The notes under the pieces were generated by a model. The model searched no databases. It saw nothing but the letters and a program-made list of their open reading frames with translations, and was not told where the DNA came from. Both the position numbers and the translations under genes were made by a program. Shown one piece after another: positions 26,147 through 34,865 of a DNA stretch of 64,000 bases (its first letter is position 1; each line of letters begins with the position of its first letter). The stretch lies in contig CBDFHN010000002.1 in assembly GCA_965247735.1 (NCBI GenBank), forward strand, positions 806,001-870,000, read 5' to 3'. The DNA comes from JAOXRU01 sp965247735 (GTDB lineage: Bacteria; Bacteroidota; Bacteroidia; Flavobacteriales; Flavobacteriaceae).

Positions 26147-27976
26147 ATGAAAAAAACAGCACTTCTAATCTTCTTATGTATATGCACAACAGCAAATGTT
26201 GCTTTTTGTCAAAAAAAGCCTAATGTTATCGTTATCTATACTGATGACCAAGGAGCAGTTGATCTTGGCTGCTACGGAGCCAAAGATATTTACACGCCAA
26301 ATATAGATCGTTTAGCAAAAGAAGGAACTAGATTTACTCAAGCTTATGTAGCTGCCCCTGTTTGTGCGCCTTCACGTGCAGCACTGCTAACAGGAAGTTA
26401 TCCTCAACGTGCAAAACTCACTGGCAATACCTCAGCACAACCAGGTTCTCATGGTCTTGGCGCATCACAATATACAATGGCAGAGCTCTTTAAAGACAAT
26501 GGTTACAGAACTGGGCATGTTGGAAAATGGCATTTAGGAATGAGTAAGGAAAGTAGTCCAAATGCACAAGGTTTTGATTATTCTTTTGGACACTTAAGGG
26601 GCTGTATTGATAATTATTCACATTATTTCTACTGGGAAGGTCCTAATATTCATGATTTATATGAAAACGGAAAAGAAGTTTTTTATGATGGTGAATATTT
26701 CCCAGATTTAATGGCTAATAAAGTTGAGCAATTTGTTGTTGAAAAATCTCAAGAGCCCTTCTTTCTATATTATGCCATAAATATGCCACATTATCCTTAT
26801 CAACCAACAAAAAAATGGCGTGATTATTATAAAGACACCGAAAAACCTCGGGGTGATTATGCTGCTTTTATTTCTACAATAGATGAACGCATAGGACAAC
26901 TACTTAAGCAATTGGATAATCTTGGAATTAGAGATAATACAATTATCATATACCAATCTGATAATGGATATTCTTCCGAAGTCAGAGCTTTTGGTGGAGG
27001 TGGAAATTCGGGTCCTTATAGAGGTGCAAAAAGTAGCTTGTTTGAAGGTGGGATAAGACTTCCTGCTATTATTAGTTGGAAAAATCAACTTCCTGAAAAC
27101 AAAGTATCTAATGAAATGTTATTAAACACAGATTGGATGCCTACCTTATCAACATTATGCAAGCTAGAAAAAACTAATAAAAAAATTGATGGACTGGATC
27201 TTTCTAAAATGATCAGAAATTCATCTTCAGCATCCCCTAGAAAAACAACATTTTGGAAATATGGTAACCAATGGGCTGTTAGAAAAGGAAAATGGAAACT
27301 TATAGCCTATCCAAAAGACACCTCACACAAAGGAACTTTAGACTTAGAACATGATGCTCTTTTCTTATCAAACTTGGAACAAGATGTTTCTGAAATGAAA
27401 AACCTTGCTACAACATATCCAAAAATTGTAAAAGAACTTATAACAGCATACACCCAATGGGAATACGGAAATATTGCTGATGTTCCTAAGAAAACAATCA
27501 CCATAAAACACCTCGCTACAAACGCAATTATAAAAAACAGCAATAAACTTCATCCAAAATACACCAATAGTACTGTTTTAATTGATGGAAAAAGAGGCTA
27601 CTTAGATTATAGTTCTGGACAATGGATTGGTCAAGAAGGAAAAGATTTGGAATTTATTATCAACCTCACAAATATTACAACTATTTCCAATGTTTCTATT
27701 GGTTTTTTAAATGATCAAAAAAACTGGATTTTTAAGCCTTCTTCAATTGAAATTTCAAGTTCTAATGATGGAAAAACATTTAATAATCACAAAAAAGCAG
27801 AATTCAAAGCAGAAATAAATGGTTCATCTTTATCAAAAGGAAAACTTAGTACTGCCTACGCTTCAACATCTAAATATTTAAAAATAAAAATAAACAATAT
27901 TGGCAAATGCCCTAAAGAACATGAAGGAGCTGGAAACCCTGCTTGGCTGTTTATTGATGAAGTAATAATTGAATAA
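26147..27976 (+). CDS. S1-family sulfatase with C-terminal discoidin-like domain
   Basis: 609 aa, the longest sulfatase here. A type I signal peptide (about 1-21, ending AFC/Q) replaces the lipoprotein signal of its neighbours, so it is probably soluble periplasmic or secreted. Metal motif YTDDQGAVD, formylglycine site C73-A-P-S-R77, GKWHLG and QSDNGY are intact. Residues about 455-609 form an extra beta-sandwich with F5/8 type C (CBM32-like) character: an LIDGKRG-type turn and SSIEISSSNDGKTF. It could bind the glycan. It lies in the FGE operon, 18 bp after the previous gene. Confidence 0.92.
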   Translation: MKKTALLIFLCICTTANVAFCQKKPNVIVIYTDDQGAVDLGCYGAKDIYTPNIDRLAKEGTRFTQAYVAAPVCAPSRAALLTGSYPQRAKLTGNTSAQPGSHGLGASQYTMAELFKDNGYRTGHVGKWHLGMSKESSPNAQGFDYSFGHLRGCIDNYSHYFYWEGPNIHDLYENGKEVFYDGEYFPDLMANKVEQFVVEKSQEPFFLYYAINMPHYPYQPTKKWRDYYKDTEKPRGDYAAFISTIDERIGQLLKQLDNLGIRDNTIIIYQSDNGYSSEVRAFGGGGNSGPYRGAKSSLFEGGIRLPAIISWKNQLPENKVSNEMLLNTDWMPTLSTLCKLEKTNKKIDGLDLSKMIRNSSSASPRKTTFWKYGNQWAVRKGKWKLIAYPKDTSHKGTLDLEHDALFLSNLEQDVSEMKNLATTYPKIVKELITAYTQWEYGNIADVPKKTITIKHLATNAIIKNSNKLHPKYTNSTVLIDGKRGYLDYSSGQWIGQEGKDLEFIINLTNITTISNVSIGFLNDQKNWIFKPSSIEISSSNDGKTFNNHKKAEFKAEINGSSLSKGKLSTAYASTSKYLKIKINNIGKCPKEHEGAGNPAWLFIDEVIIE

Positions 27977-27997
27977 TATAACTAACAGCAACTAATT

Positions 27998-29575
27998 ATG
28001 AGTATAAATGTTTTTAAAATAGTTACCTCATTATTCTTTTTATTGATTCTATGCAGCTGTAATACACAGCACAAAGAAAAAAAGACAAAGGAAGATAGCA
28101 AACCTAATATCCTTTTTATCATGTCTGATGATCATACATCACAAGCTTGGGGAATTTACGGTGGAGTTCTTGAGGATTATGTTCAGAATAAAAACATTAA
28201 ACGTCTTGCCAGTGAAGGTATAGTCTTAAACAATAGTTTTTGCACCAATTCTATTTGCGTCCCTAGTAGGGCAGCTATTTTAACAGGTAAATATAGTCAT
28301 AAAAATGGAGTGTATACTTTAAATGATCCTTTGGAATCAGACAGTCTTAATATTGCCAAGGTACTACAACAGAATGGCTATCAAACTGCAATTATAGGAA
28401 AATGGCATTTAAAGAAAAAGCCTTCAGGTTTTGATTATTTTAATATTTTACATGATCAAGGTAGGTATTGGGATCCTATTTTAAGAACAGCAGAAAATTT
28501 TGATAAAGAACCTGAAGAATGGGATGTCCACAAAGGCTTTTCTACTGATGTAGTAACTGATTTATCACTACAATGGTTAGATAGTATTGATAGGAAGAAA
28601 CCTTTTATGCTAATGACACACTTTAAAGCGACACATGAACCCTTTGATTATCCAGATCGTTATAAAGACCTATATAATACAGTAGATATTCCTGAGCCTA
28701 CTTCCTTATTAGATTTTTCTCCAGAAACAACTGGAAGAAGTTTTACAGGGCAGAAATTAGATAATCTAGATTGGCGCTGGAAACAAGCCACAAAAGACCC
28801 CGAAGCATGGTGGTGTAAATATCCAGGATTACCATATAGTACTGCTGGGATGGATAGTATTGCAGCGCGTAAGCATGCATATCAAAAATTAGTTAAAGAT
28901 TTTATGCGTTCTGGTGCTGCCATTGACGATAATATTGGTAAGATTCTGGATTACCTGGAAAAATCTGGCTTGGCAGAAAACACTATTGTTATTTATACTG
29001 CTGATCAGGGCTACTTTTTGGGAGAACATGGATTTTTTGATAAAAGATTAATCTATGAAGAATCTATGCGCATGCCTTTTGTAATTAGATACCCAAAAGA
29101 AGTACCAGCTGGAAAACGAATTGATGATATTATTCTAAATATAGATTTTTCAGCATTACTTGCTGATTACGCTGGAGCAAAATTACCCGCATCTTTTCAG
29201 GGAAAAAGCTTTAGAAAAAATCTTGTAGGAACTACTCCTGATAACTGGAGAAAAACAGCCTATTATAGATATTGGCAGCATTATCCTGAACGTCCTGCGC
29301 ACTTTGGAATTAGAAATCATAGATACAAACTCGTCTATTTTTATGGATTACCATTAGATATGACTGGTGTTTCTAAAACAATAACAGCAGCAAATTGGGA
29401 ATTTTATGATTTGCAAAAAGATCCAAAAGAAGATAACAATGCCTATGAAGACCCAATTTATAAAAATACAATTGAAAAAATGAAAATTGAGTTAGAAAAA
29501 CAACGGAAAAAGTACGGAGATACAGATTTAAGCTATCCTGAATTGCAAAAAATATATCAACAAAATTTAAACTAA
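27998..29575 (+). CDS. S1-family sulfatase lipoprotein (CVPSR), S1_11-like
   Basis: 525 aa. SPII signal with C21 (LILCSC). Motifs: MSDDHTSQA, formylglycine site C87-V-P-S-R91, GKWHLK in place of GKWHLG followed by PSGFDYF, and YTADQGYFLGEHG. The MSDDH and DQGYFLGEHG forms are typical of the S1_11-type branch that includes N-acetylglucosamine-6-sulfatases, so an amino-sugar sulfate is a possible target (inference). Same operon, 21 bp downstream of the previous sulfatase. A paralogue of the same branch is the last gene of the run. Confidence 0.92.
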   Translation: MSINVFKIVTSLFFLLILCSCNTQHKEKKTKEDSKPNILFIMSDDHTSQAWGIYGGVLEDYVQNKNIKRLASEGIVLNNSFCTNSICVPSRAAILTGKYSHKNGVYTLNDPLESDSLNIAKVLQQNGYQTAIIGKWHLKKKPSGFDYFNILHDQGRYWDPILRTAENFDKEPEEWDVHKGFSTDVVTDLSLQWLDSIDRKKPFMLMTHFKATHEPFDYPDRYKDLYNTVDIPEPTSLLDFSPETTGRSFTGQKLDNLDWRWKQATKDPEAWWCKYPGLPYSTAGMDSIAARKHAYQKLVKDFMRSGAAIDDNIGKILDYLEKSGLAENTIVIYTADQGYFLGEHGFFDKRLIYEESMRMPFVIRYPKEVPAGKRIDDIILNIDFSALLADYAGAKLPASFQGKSFRKNLVGTTPDNWRKTAYYRYWQHYPERPAHFGIRNHRYKLVYFYGLPLDMTGVSKTITAANWEFYDLQKDPKEDNNAYEDPIYKNTIEKMKIELEKQRKKYGDTDLSYPELQKIYQQNLN

Positions 29576-29579
29576 ATAC

Positions 29580-30938
29580 ATGTTTCATTTCAAAGTACTA
29601 AGGCTCTTATTTATAGCTTCAATATTGTTTACTTCTTGTACTTCCAGCTCGAAAAAGGAAGAGAAAACAAAGAACAAACCCAATATTATTGTGTTATTTC
29701 CAGATGATATGGGTTATGGCGATGTTAGTAATAATGGACATCCATCCATAAAAACACCTAATATTGACAAATTAGCTTTTAATGGGGCAAAACTCACCAA
29801 TTTCTATTCAGGTTCTCCTGCCTGTACTGCCAGTAGGTATTCGTTACTTACAGGAAGATACCCTATTCGTTCTGGATTTGACTGGGTATTGTATCCAAAA
29901 TCTGCACGTGGAATGCATCCAAAGGAGCATACGCTTGCTGAGGCATTAAAAAGTGTTGGTTATAAAACTGGAATGTTTGGAAAATGGCATTTGGGATCAA
30001 CAAAATTAGAATACTTACCACTACAAAATGGTTTTGATGAATATGTAGGGTTGCCTTATAGTAATGATATGCGTCCTCCAAAATGGCCAGATTTACCTTT
30101 ATTACGTGGAAATGATACTATAATGCTTAATCCAGATCAAACAAAATTAACTAAATTATATACTGATGAAGCGATAAAATTCATCTCAAAAAATAAAGAG
30201 AATCCATTTTTTGTATACCTGCCTTATGCCATGCCTCATGTTCCTCTTTATCCTGGTACAGATTTTAAAGGAAAATCTGAAAGAGGTACTTATGGAGATG
30301 TTGTTGAAGAGATAGATTGGAGTGTTGGTGAAATTATTAAAACATTAGAAAAACTAAACATAGATAAAAACACTATTGTCTTTTTTGCTAGTGATAATGG
30401 CCCTTGGATTATAAAAGATTTAGAAGGTGGCTCTGCTGGGCTATTTAGAGATGGTAAAGGAAGTACTTGGGAAGGCGGAATGCGTGTTCCTGGTATTGTG
30501 TATTGGCCAGAAACCATTGATCCAACAATAAACACATCTATAGCTACAGTTAAAGACATCTACGTTACAGCATTAAACCTAGCTGGCGCTAAACTACCTT
30601 CAGATATTGAAATTGATGGAAATAACTTAAGTTCTATACTATTAAACAATGAGAAATCAACACAACAACAACCCTTCTTTTATTATGGGTTAAGCAATAG
30701 ACTCTTTGCTGTTAGAAAAGGACCATGGAAATTGCATCTTAAAACCTATAGCCAAACAGGAAAACAGTATTTTGAAGATGAACTTCCATTGCTTTTTAAT
30801 GTAAATATAGATCCTTCTGAAACTAAAAATGTAGCAGAAAATCACCCAGAAATTGTTAACGAGTTAGAACTTCTAACAAAAGAACATCAAAAAGAAATAA
30901 CAACCGATTCCAACTTTTTTGATAAAAAAACTGAGTAA
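29580..30938 (+). CDS. S1-family sulfatase lipoprotein with CTASR active site
   Basis: 452 aa. SPII signal with C20 (LFTSC). Metal motif FPDDMGYGD, formylglycine site C82-T-A-S-R86, GKWHLGS, and ASDNGPW. The active site has Ala instead of Pro at the third position; C-x-[AP]-x-R is still accepted for maturation, and the rest of the site is intact. Starts 4 bp after the previous sulfatase stop, in the same operon. Subfamily not assigned; the enzyme is at the short end for the cluster. Confidence 0.92.
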   Translation: MFHFKVLRLLFIASILFTSCTSSSKKEEKTKNKPNIIVLFPDDMGYGDVSNNGHPSIKTPNIDKLAFNGAKLTNFYSGSPACTASRYSLLTGRYPIRSGFDWVLYPKSARGMHPKEHTLAEALKSVGYKTGMFGKWHLGSTKLEYLPLQNGFDEYVGLPYSNDMRPPKWPDLPLLRGNDTIMLNPDQTKLTKLYTDEAIKFISKNKENPFFVYLPYAMPHVPLYPGTDFKGKSERGTYGDVVEEIDWSVGEIIKTLEKLNIDKNTIVFFASDNGPWIIKDLEGGSAGLFRDGKGSTWEGGMRVPGIVYWPETIDPTINTSIATVKDIYVTALNLAGAKLPSDIEIDGNNLSSILLNNEKSTQQQPFFYYGLSNRLFAVRKGPWKLHLKTYSQTGKQYFEDELPLLFNVNIDPSETKNVAENHPEIVNELELLTKEHQKEITTDSNFFDKKTE

Positions 30939-30939
30939 A

Positions 30940-32514
30940 ATGCAATTAAAATCAATTCTTATTCTTTTGTCCAAAGTAGCATTATTCTGCTTAGCTACAA
31001 CTATAATACTTAGCTGTAAAAGTGATAAAAAAAAGAAAAAGGCACGTCCTAATTTTGTTTTTATAATGACAGACGATCATTCCTATCAAACATTAAGCGC
31101 TTATGACGATACGTATATAAAAACGCCAAATCTAGATAGAATTGCCAATGAAGGTGTTCTTTTTGAAAATAGCTTTGTATCAAATTCTATCTGTGGCCCC
31201 AGTAGAGCTGTGTTACTTACTGGAAAGCACAGTCACATGAATGGTCATATCAATAACTCTGTTACTTTTGATAGTATTCAACCTACTTTTCCTAAATATC
31301 TGCAAAAATCCGGATACGAAACTGCGCTAATTGGAAAATGGCATTTAAGAAGTACTCCAATGGGTTTTGATCATTACGACAGACTTATTGGACAAGGAGA
31401 TTACTACAACTCCCCTTTTATTACAAATGAAAACAAGACAACAACCGAAGGTTATGTAACTGATGTTATTACCGATAAAAGTATAGCTTGGCTAGAAAAA
31501 AGAAATACAAAAAAGCCGTTTTCACTAATGGTTCATCATAAAGCATCACATAGAATATGGATGCCAAAACTAAGTGACTTACGTCTTTTTGATAGTCTAG
31601 ATATTAAAATTCCAAAAAACTTCTTCGACAACTATGATGGTAAAGTTGCTGCTGATATTCAGGAAATGAGTATTGAAAAAGATATGGACTTGGTTTATGA
31701 TCTTAAAATGTTAGATGCAGAAGGCGATATTAAAACAAAATACAGAAAAGCATTTGAAAATATAATTGCGAAACTTACCCCTGAACAACGCAAAAAATGG
31801 GATGATTATTACAACCCTATCATTGCAGATTTTAAAAAATCAGGATTAAAAGGAAAAGAACTTACGCTTTGGAAATACAAAAGGTATATGCAAGATTACC
31901 TGCGATGTATTTATGCACTAGATTTAAATGTTGGTCGTCTATTAGACTACCTTAAAGAAAAACAATTATTAGAAAACACTATTGTAGTCTACACCTCAGA
32001 TCAAGGATTTTATATGGGCGAACATGGATGGTTCGATAAACGTTTTATGTATGAAGAATCCTTAAGAACACCACTGCTTATTAGAGTACCTAAAAAATAT
32101 GGCGGAAAACAAACAAAAGTCTCTCAATTAGTGCAAAATATTGATTATGCCCCGACTTTTTTAGATTTTGCTGGAGTTGACATTCCTAAAGATATGCAAG
32201 GGAAATCTTTAAAACCATTACTTACAGGAGAAAAAAAACATCCTTGGCGTAAAGCAATTTATTACCACTACTATGAATACCCTTTCGAGCATCAAGTTGT
32301 AAGACACTATGGTATTAGAACAGATAGATACAAATTAATCCATTTTTATGATGATGTGAATGATGGATGGGAGTTGTATGACCTTGAAAATGATGCAAGC
32401 GAAATGGCCAATTTGTATCACAATTCTGATCAAAAAGAAAATATCATTAATTTAAAAAATCAATTGAAAGAATTACAAGAATATTACAAAGATACTGATA
32501 GGTCTACATACTAA
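30940..32514 (+). CDS. S1-family sulfatase lipoprotein (CGPSR), S1_11-like
   Basis: 524 aa from the ATG at 30940, one base after the previous stop; an in-frame ATG at 30919 would overlap the upstream gene and adds only MIKKLSK before a full SPII signal (lipidated C26, IILSC). Motifs: MTDDHSYQT, formylglycine site C85-G-P-S-R89, GKWHLRSTPMGFDHY, and TSDQGFYMGEHG. It belongs to the same branch as the enzyme at 27998. A charged insertion near residues 210-300 (before KRYMQDYLRC) is its main difference. Last gene of the FGE-sulfatase operon; only 9 bp separate it from the convergent hemN stop. Confidence 0.92.
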   Translation: MQLKSILILLSKVALFCLATTIILSCKSDKKKKKARPNFVFIMTDDHSYQTLSAYDDTYIKTPNLDRIANEGVLFENSFVSNSICGPSRAVLLTGKHSHMNGHINNSVTFDSIQPTFPKYLQKSGYETALIGKWHLRSTPMGFDHYDRLIGQGDYYNSPFITNENKTTTEGYVTDVITDKSIAWLEKRNTKKPFSLMVHHKASHRIWMPKLSDLRLFDSLDIKIPKNFFDNYDGKVAADIQEMSIEKDMDLVYDLKMLDAEGDIKTKYRKAFENIIAKLTPEQRKKWDDYYNPIIADFKKSGLKGKELTLWKYKRYMQDYLRCIYALDLNVGRLLDYLKEKQLLENTIVVYTSDQGFYMGEHGWFDKRFMYEESLRTPLLIRVPKKYGGKQTKVSQLVQNIDYAPTFLDFAGVDIPKDMQGKSLKPLLTGEKKHPWRKAIYYHYYEYPFEHQVVRHYGIRTDRYKLIHFYDDVNDGWELYDLENDASEMANLYHNSDQKENIINLKNQLKELQEYYKDTDRSTY

Positions 32515-32523
32515 AGTAAAATT

Positions 32524-33885
32524 CTAAATCGTCATAGAAAACAATTGTGTGTCTGGCTTTTTACGTTGCAATAGCAAATCAAAAGCCATACATACATTTC
32601 TAACAAATGGTCTTCCCATTTCCGTAATTTCTATTGATTTATCATTTTTGATAAGCACTCCATCGTGTTCAAATTCTTCCAGCTTAGAAAGTACATCTTC
32701 TAATTCTGGAAATATTAATTGATTATCCCATGATGTTTTAAGATTACACATTAGATTTAAGATATGTTTTCTAATAATTAAATCCTCGTCAGAAAGTAAG
32801 TGACCTCTATATACAGGAATCTTATTAGCATCAATAAGTTCGTAATACTCGTTTAACCCTTTTACATTTTGAGCAAAACTGTACCAACTATCACTTATAG
32901 AAGAAACCCCCAGACCTATCATGACTTGAGTTTTAGAAGCGGTATAACCCATGAAGTTCCTATGCAACACATCATTATCCATTGCTATGTATAATGAATC
33001 TGTTTCTAAAGCAAAATGATCCATTCCTATTTCTGTATACCCAACTTCTGCTAATTTTTGTTTACCAAACTCATACTGGGCTCTTTTATTTTCTGGTGAA
33101 GGCAAATCTGCATCACTAAATCCCCGTTGTCCATTACCTTTTATCCACGGTACATGAGCATAACTATAAAAAGCCAATCTGTCTGGTAATAATTCTTTAG
33201 TTTTTGAAATAGTATACGTTACATCATCAATAGTTTGATGCGGTAAACCAAAAATTAGATCATGACCTACAGAAGTATAGCCTATCTTTCTTGCTTGTTC
33301 CGTAACTCTTTTTACGTTTTCAAACGGCTGTACCCTATGAATTGCTTTTTGGACAGTAAGGTTATAATCTTGAACACCAAAACTAACCCTTCTAAAACCT
33401 AAGTCAAAAAGTGATTGCAAATGCTCTTCTGTGGTATTATTTGGATGACCTTCAAAACTAAATTCATAATCTACATGACGATCAGCAAGTTTAAACAAAC
33501 CATTGATTAGGCTAGATAAATTATCAGGACTAAAAAAAGTAGGCGTCCCTCCTCCTAGATGAACTTCTTTAATTATTGGTCTTTCATCAAAAAGCGCACA
33601 ATACAAACTCCATTCTTTTAATATAGCTGTAATATATGGCTCTTCTACACTATGCCTTTTTGTAATTCTTTTATGGCATCCACAAAACGTACAAAGGCTT
33701 TCACAAAAAGGAAGATGCAAATAAAGACTAATTCCTTCAGCTCTATTGCTTTCATTAAAACTTTTAATTAACGTGTTTTTCCATCCTTCTACTGAAAAAG
33801 TTTCTGGTTTCCAATACGGTACAGTTGGATAACTGGTATAACGCGGTCCTGCTACATTATACTTTTGCGTTAAATTAGGTGTCAT
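32524..33885 (-). CDS. hemN: oxygen-independent coproporphyrinogen III oxidase
   Basis: 453 aa, a normal length for HemN. Radical-SAM cluster cysteines C61, C65, C68 (CESLCTFC), plus C70 in the HemN-specific GCHKRIT. VHLGGGTPTFF and FGVQDYN follow in the expected order. It decarboxylates coproporphyrinogen III to protoporphyrinogen IX in heme synthesis without oxygen, in the cytoplasm. Upstream lie a TAATTTTG promoter box and an FNR/CRP-like palindrome, consistent with low-oxygen induction. It is convergent with the sulfatase run. Confidence 0.96.
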   Translation of the reverse strand: MTPNLTQKYNVAGPRYTSYPTVPYWKPETFSVEGWKNTLIKSFNESNRAEGISLYLHLPFCESLCTFCGCHKRITKRHSVEEPYITAILKEWSLYCALFDERPIIKEVHLGGGTPTFFSPDNLSSLINGLFKLADRHVDYEFSFEGHPNNTTEEHLQSLFDLGFRRVSFGVQDYNLTVQKAIHRVQPFENVKRVTEQARKIGYTSVGHDLIFGLPHQTIDDVTYTISKTKELLPDRLAFYSYAHVPWIKGNGQRGFSDADLPSPENKRAQYEFGKQKLAEVGYTEIGMDHFALETDSLYIAMDNDVLHRNFMGYTASKTQVMIGLGVSSISDSWYSFAQNVKGLNEYYELIDANKIPVYRGHLLSDEDLIIRKHILNLMCNLKTSWDNQLIFPELEDVLSKLEEFEHDGVLIKNDKSIEITEMGRPFVRNVCMAFDLLLQRKKPDTQLFSMTI

Positions 33886-33902
33886 TTTTTAAAAGTTTAG
33901 TG

Positions 33903-33946
33903 CAAAATTAGTCTCAAACTAGACTTTAAAAGCTGATAATTATCAG
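33903..33946 (-). promoter_or_regulatory. hemN promoter with FNR/CRP-like box
   Basis: On the minus strand a TAATTTTG box (33903-33910) fits the Bacteroidota -7 element. A perfect 14-bp palindrome CTGATAATTATCAG lies at 33933-33946. If transcription starts about 5 bp after the -7 box, the palindrome centres near -41.5, the usual class II activator position. No clear -33 element is seen, which fits an activated promoter. Confidence 0.5.
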
Positions 33947-34063
33947 TTTTATTATTACCTCAAAGATTAAAAAGAACAAATTGCACCAAAAAATCACAAA
34001 TAACGGGCATCTTCTGATAATAAATCGCTTTTAACTTCGCAAATACAATACGCGGGAAAGTAT

Positions 34064-34096
34064 TTTGAAAAATGAAAAAAAATACCCTTACTTTTG
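34064..34096 (+). promoter_or_regulatory. Bacteroidota promoter for the PHP phosphatase gene
   Basis: TTTG at 34064-34067 and TACTTTTG at 34089-34096 with a 21-nt spacer match the TTTG-N19-21-TAnnTTTG consensus. The -7 box ends 19 bp before the ATG, giving a very short leader. Confidence 0.55.
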
Positions 34097-34115
34097 CCGC
34101 TTATAACTTTTCCCT

Positions 34116-34856
34116 ATGCTTTCTTTTTTTACTAAAAAAATATTTCTTGTAGACCAACTTGCAAATTTTGTTGATATTCATAATCATATTCTACCTGGAA
34201 TAGATGATGGCGCAAAAAAATTGGAGGAATCTATAGCTTTAATAAAAAGGTTTCAAGAATTTGGTATTCAAAAATTTATTGCCACCCCTCATATTATGGG
34301 AGAGTTGTATCCAAACACTCCAAGAACAATTAACGATGCTTTGCTCTTGCTAAAGGATGCTTTAATAACAGAAAAGATGCAAAATGTTTCTGTTGAAGCT
34401 GGAGCTGAGCATATGATAGATGATATGTACGAGTCACTTTTAGAAAAAGAACAAATAATGCCATTGCGAAATGATTATATGCTTGTTGAAATGTCTTATT
34501 TATATCCATCTATAAATTTTGAGGAAGCCATACAAAAAACATGTTCAAAACAATACTATCCAATTCTGGCCCATCCAGAACGCTATAATTATTTACACAG
34601 TAAAAATCATTTGCTTTCTCAATATAAAAGGGATGGAGTTTTTATGCAATTGAATCTACTTTCATTAAGTGATTATTATGGAAGTAAAGTTTATAAAAAA
34701 GCACAAAATCTACTAGAAAACAATCTAATAGATTTTGTTGCCACTGATGTTCATAATATGCATCAGTTAAATAGTCTTTCAGAAATTACCATATCAAAAA
34801 AAACACTTCAATTAATTACTCCTTTAATAAATAATACTATTGAAACATTTTATTAA
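34116..34856 (+). CDS. CpsB/CapC-like PHP-family tyrosine phosphatase
   Basis: 246 aa. PHP-domain metal ligands are visible: DIHNHILPGIDDG near 20-32, ATPHI, GAEH, HPERY and ATDVHN. This is the manganese-dependent protein-tyrosine phosphatase class (CpsB, YwqE) that dephosphorylates BY-kinases controlling capsule assembly. The kinase is the convergent Wzc-like gene 9 bp away, which is the obvious partner. No signal peptide; cytoplasmic. Confidence 0.92.
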   Translation: MLSFFTKKIFLVDQLANFVDIHNHILPGIDDGAKKLEESIALIKRFQEFGIQKFIATPHIMGELYPNTPRTINDALLLLKDALITEKMQNVSVEAGAEHMIDDMYESLLEKEQIMPLRNDYMLVEMSYLYPSINFEEAIQKTCSKQYYPILAHPERYNYLHSKNHLLSQYKRDGVFMQLNLLSLSDYYGSKVYKKAQNLLENNLIDFVATDVHNMHQLNSLSEITISKKTLQLITPLINNTIETFY

Positions 34857-34865
34857 AAACATAAC

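Noticed and set aside
18549..32514. Possibility of a complete polysaccharide-utilisation locus
   Set aside because: No SusC/SusD, TonB-dependent receptor, glycoside hydrolase or lyase was found in the window, so only a sulfatase cluster is claimed.
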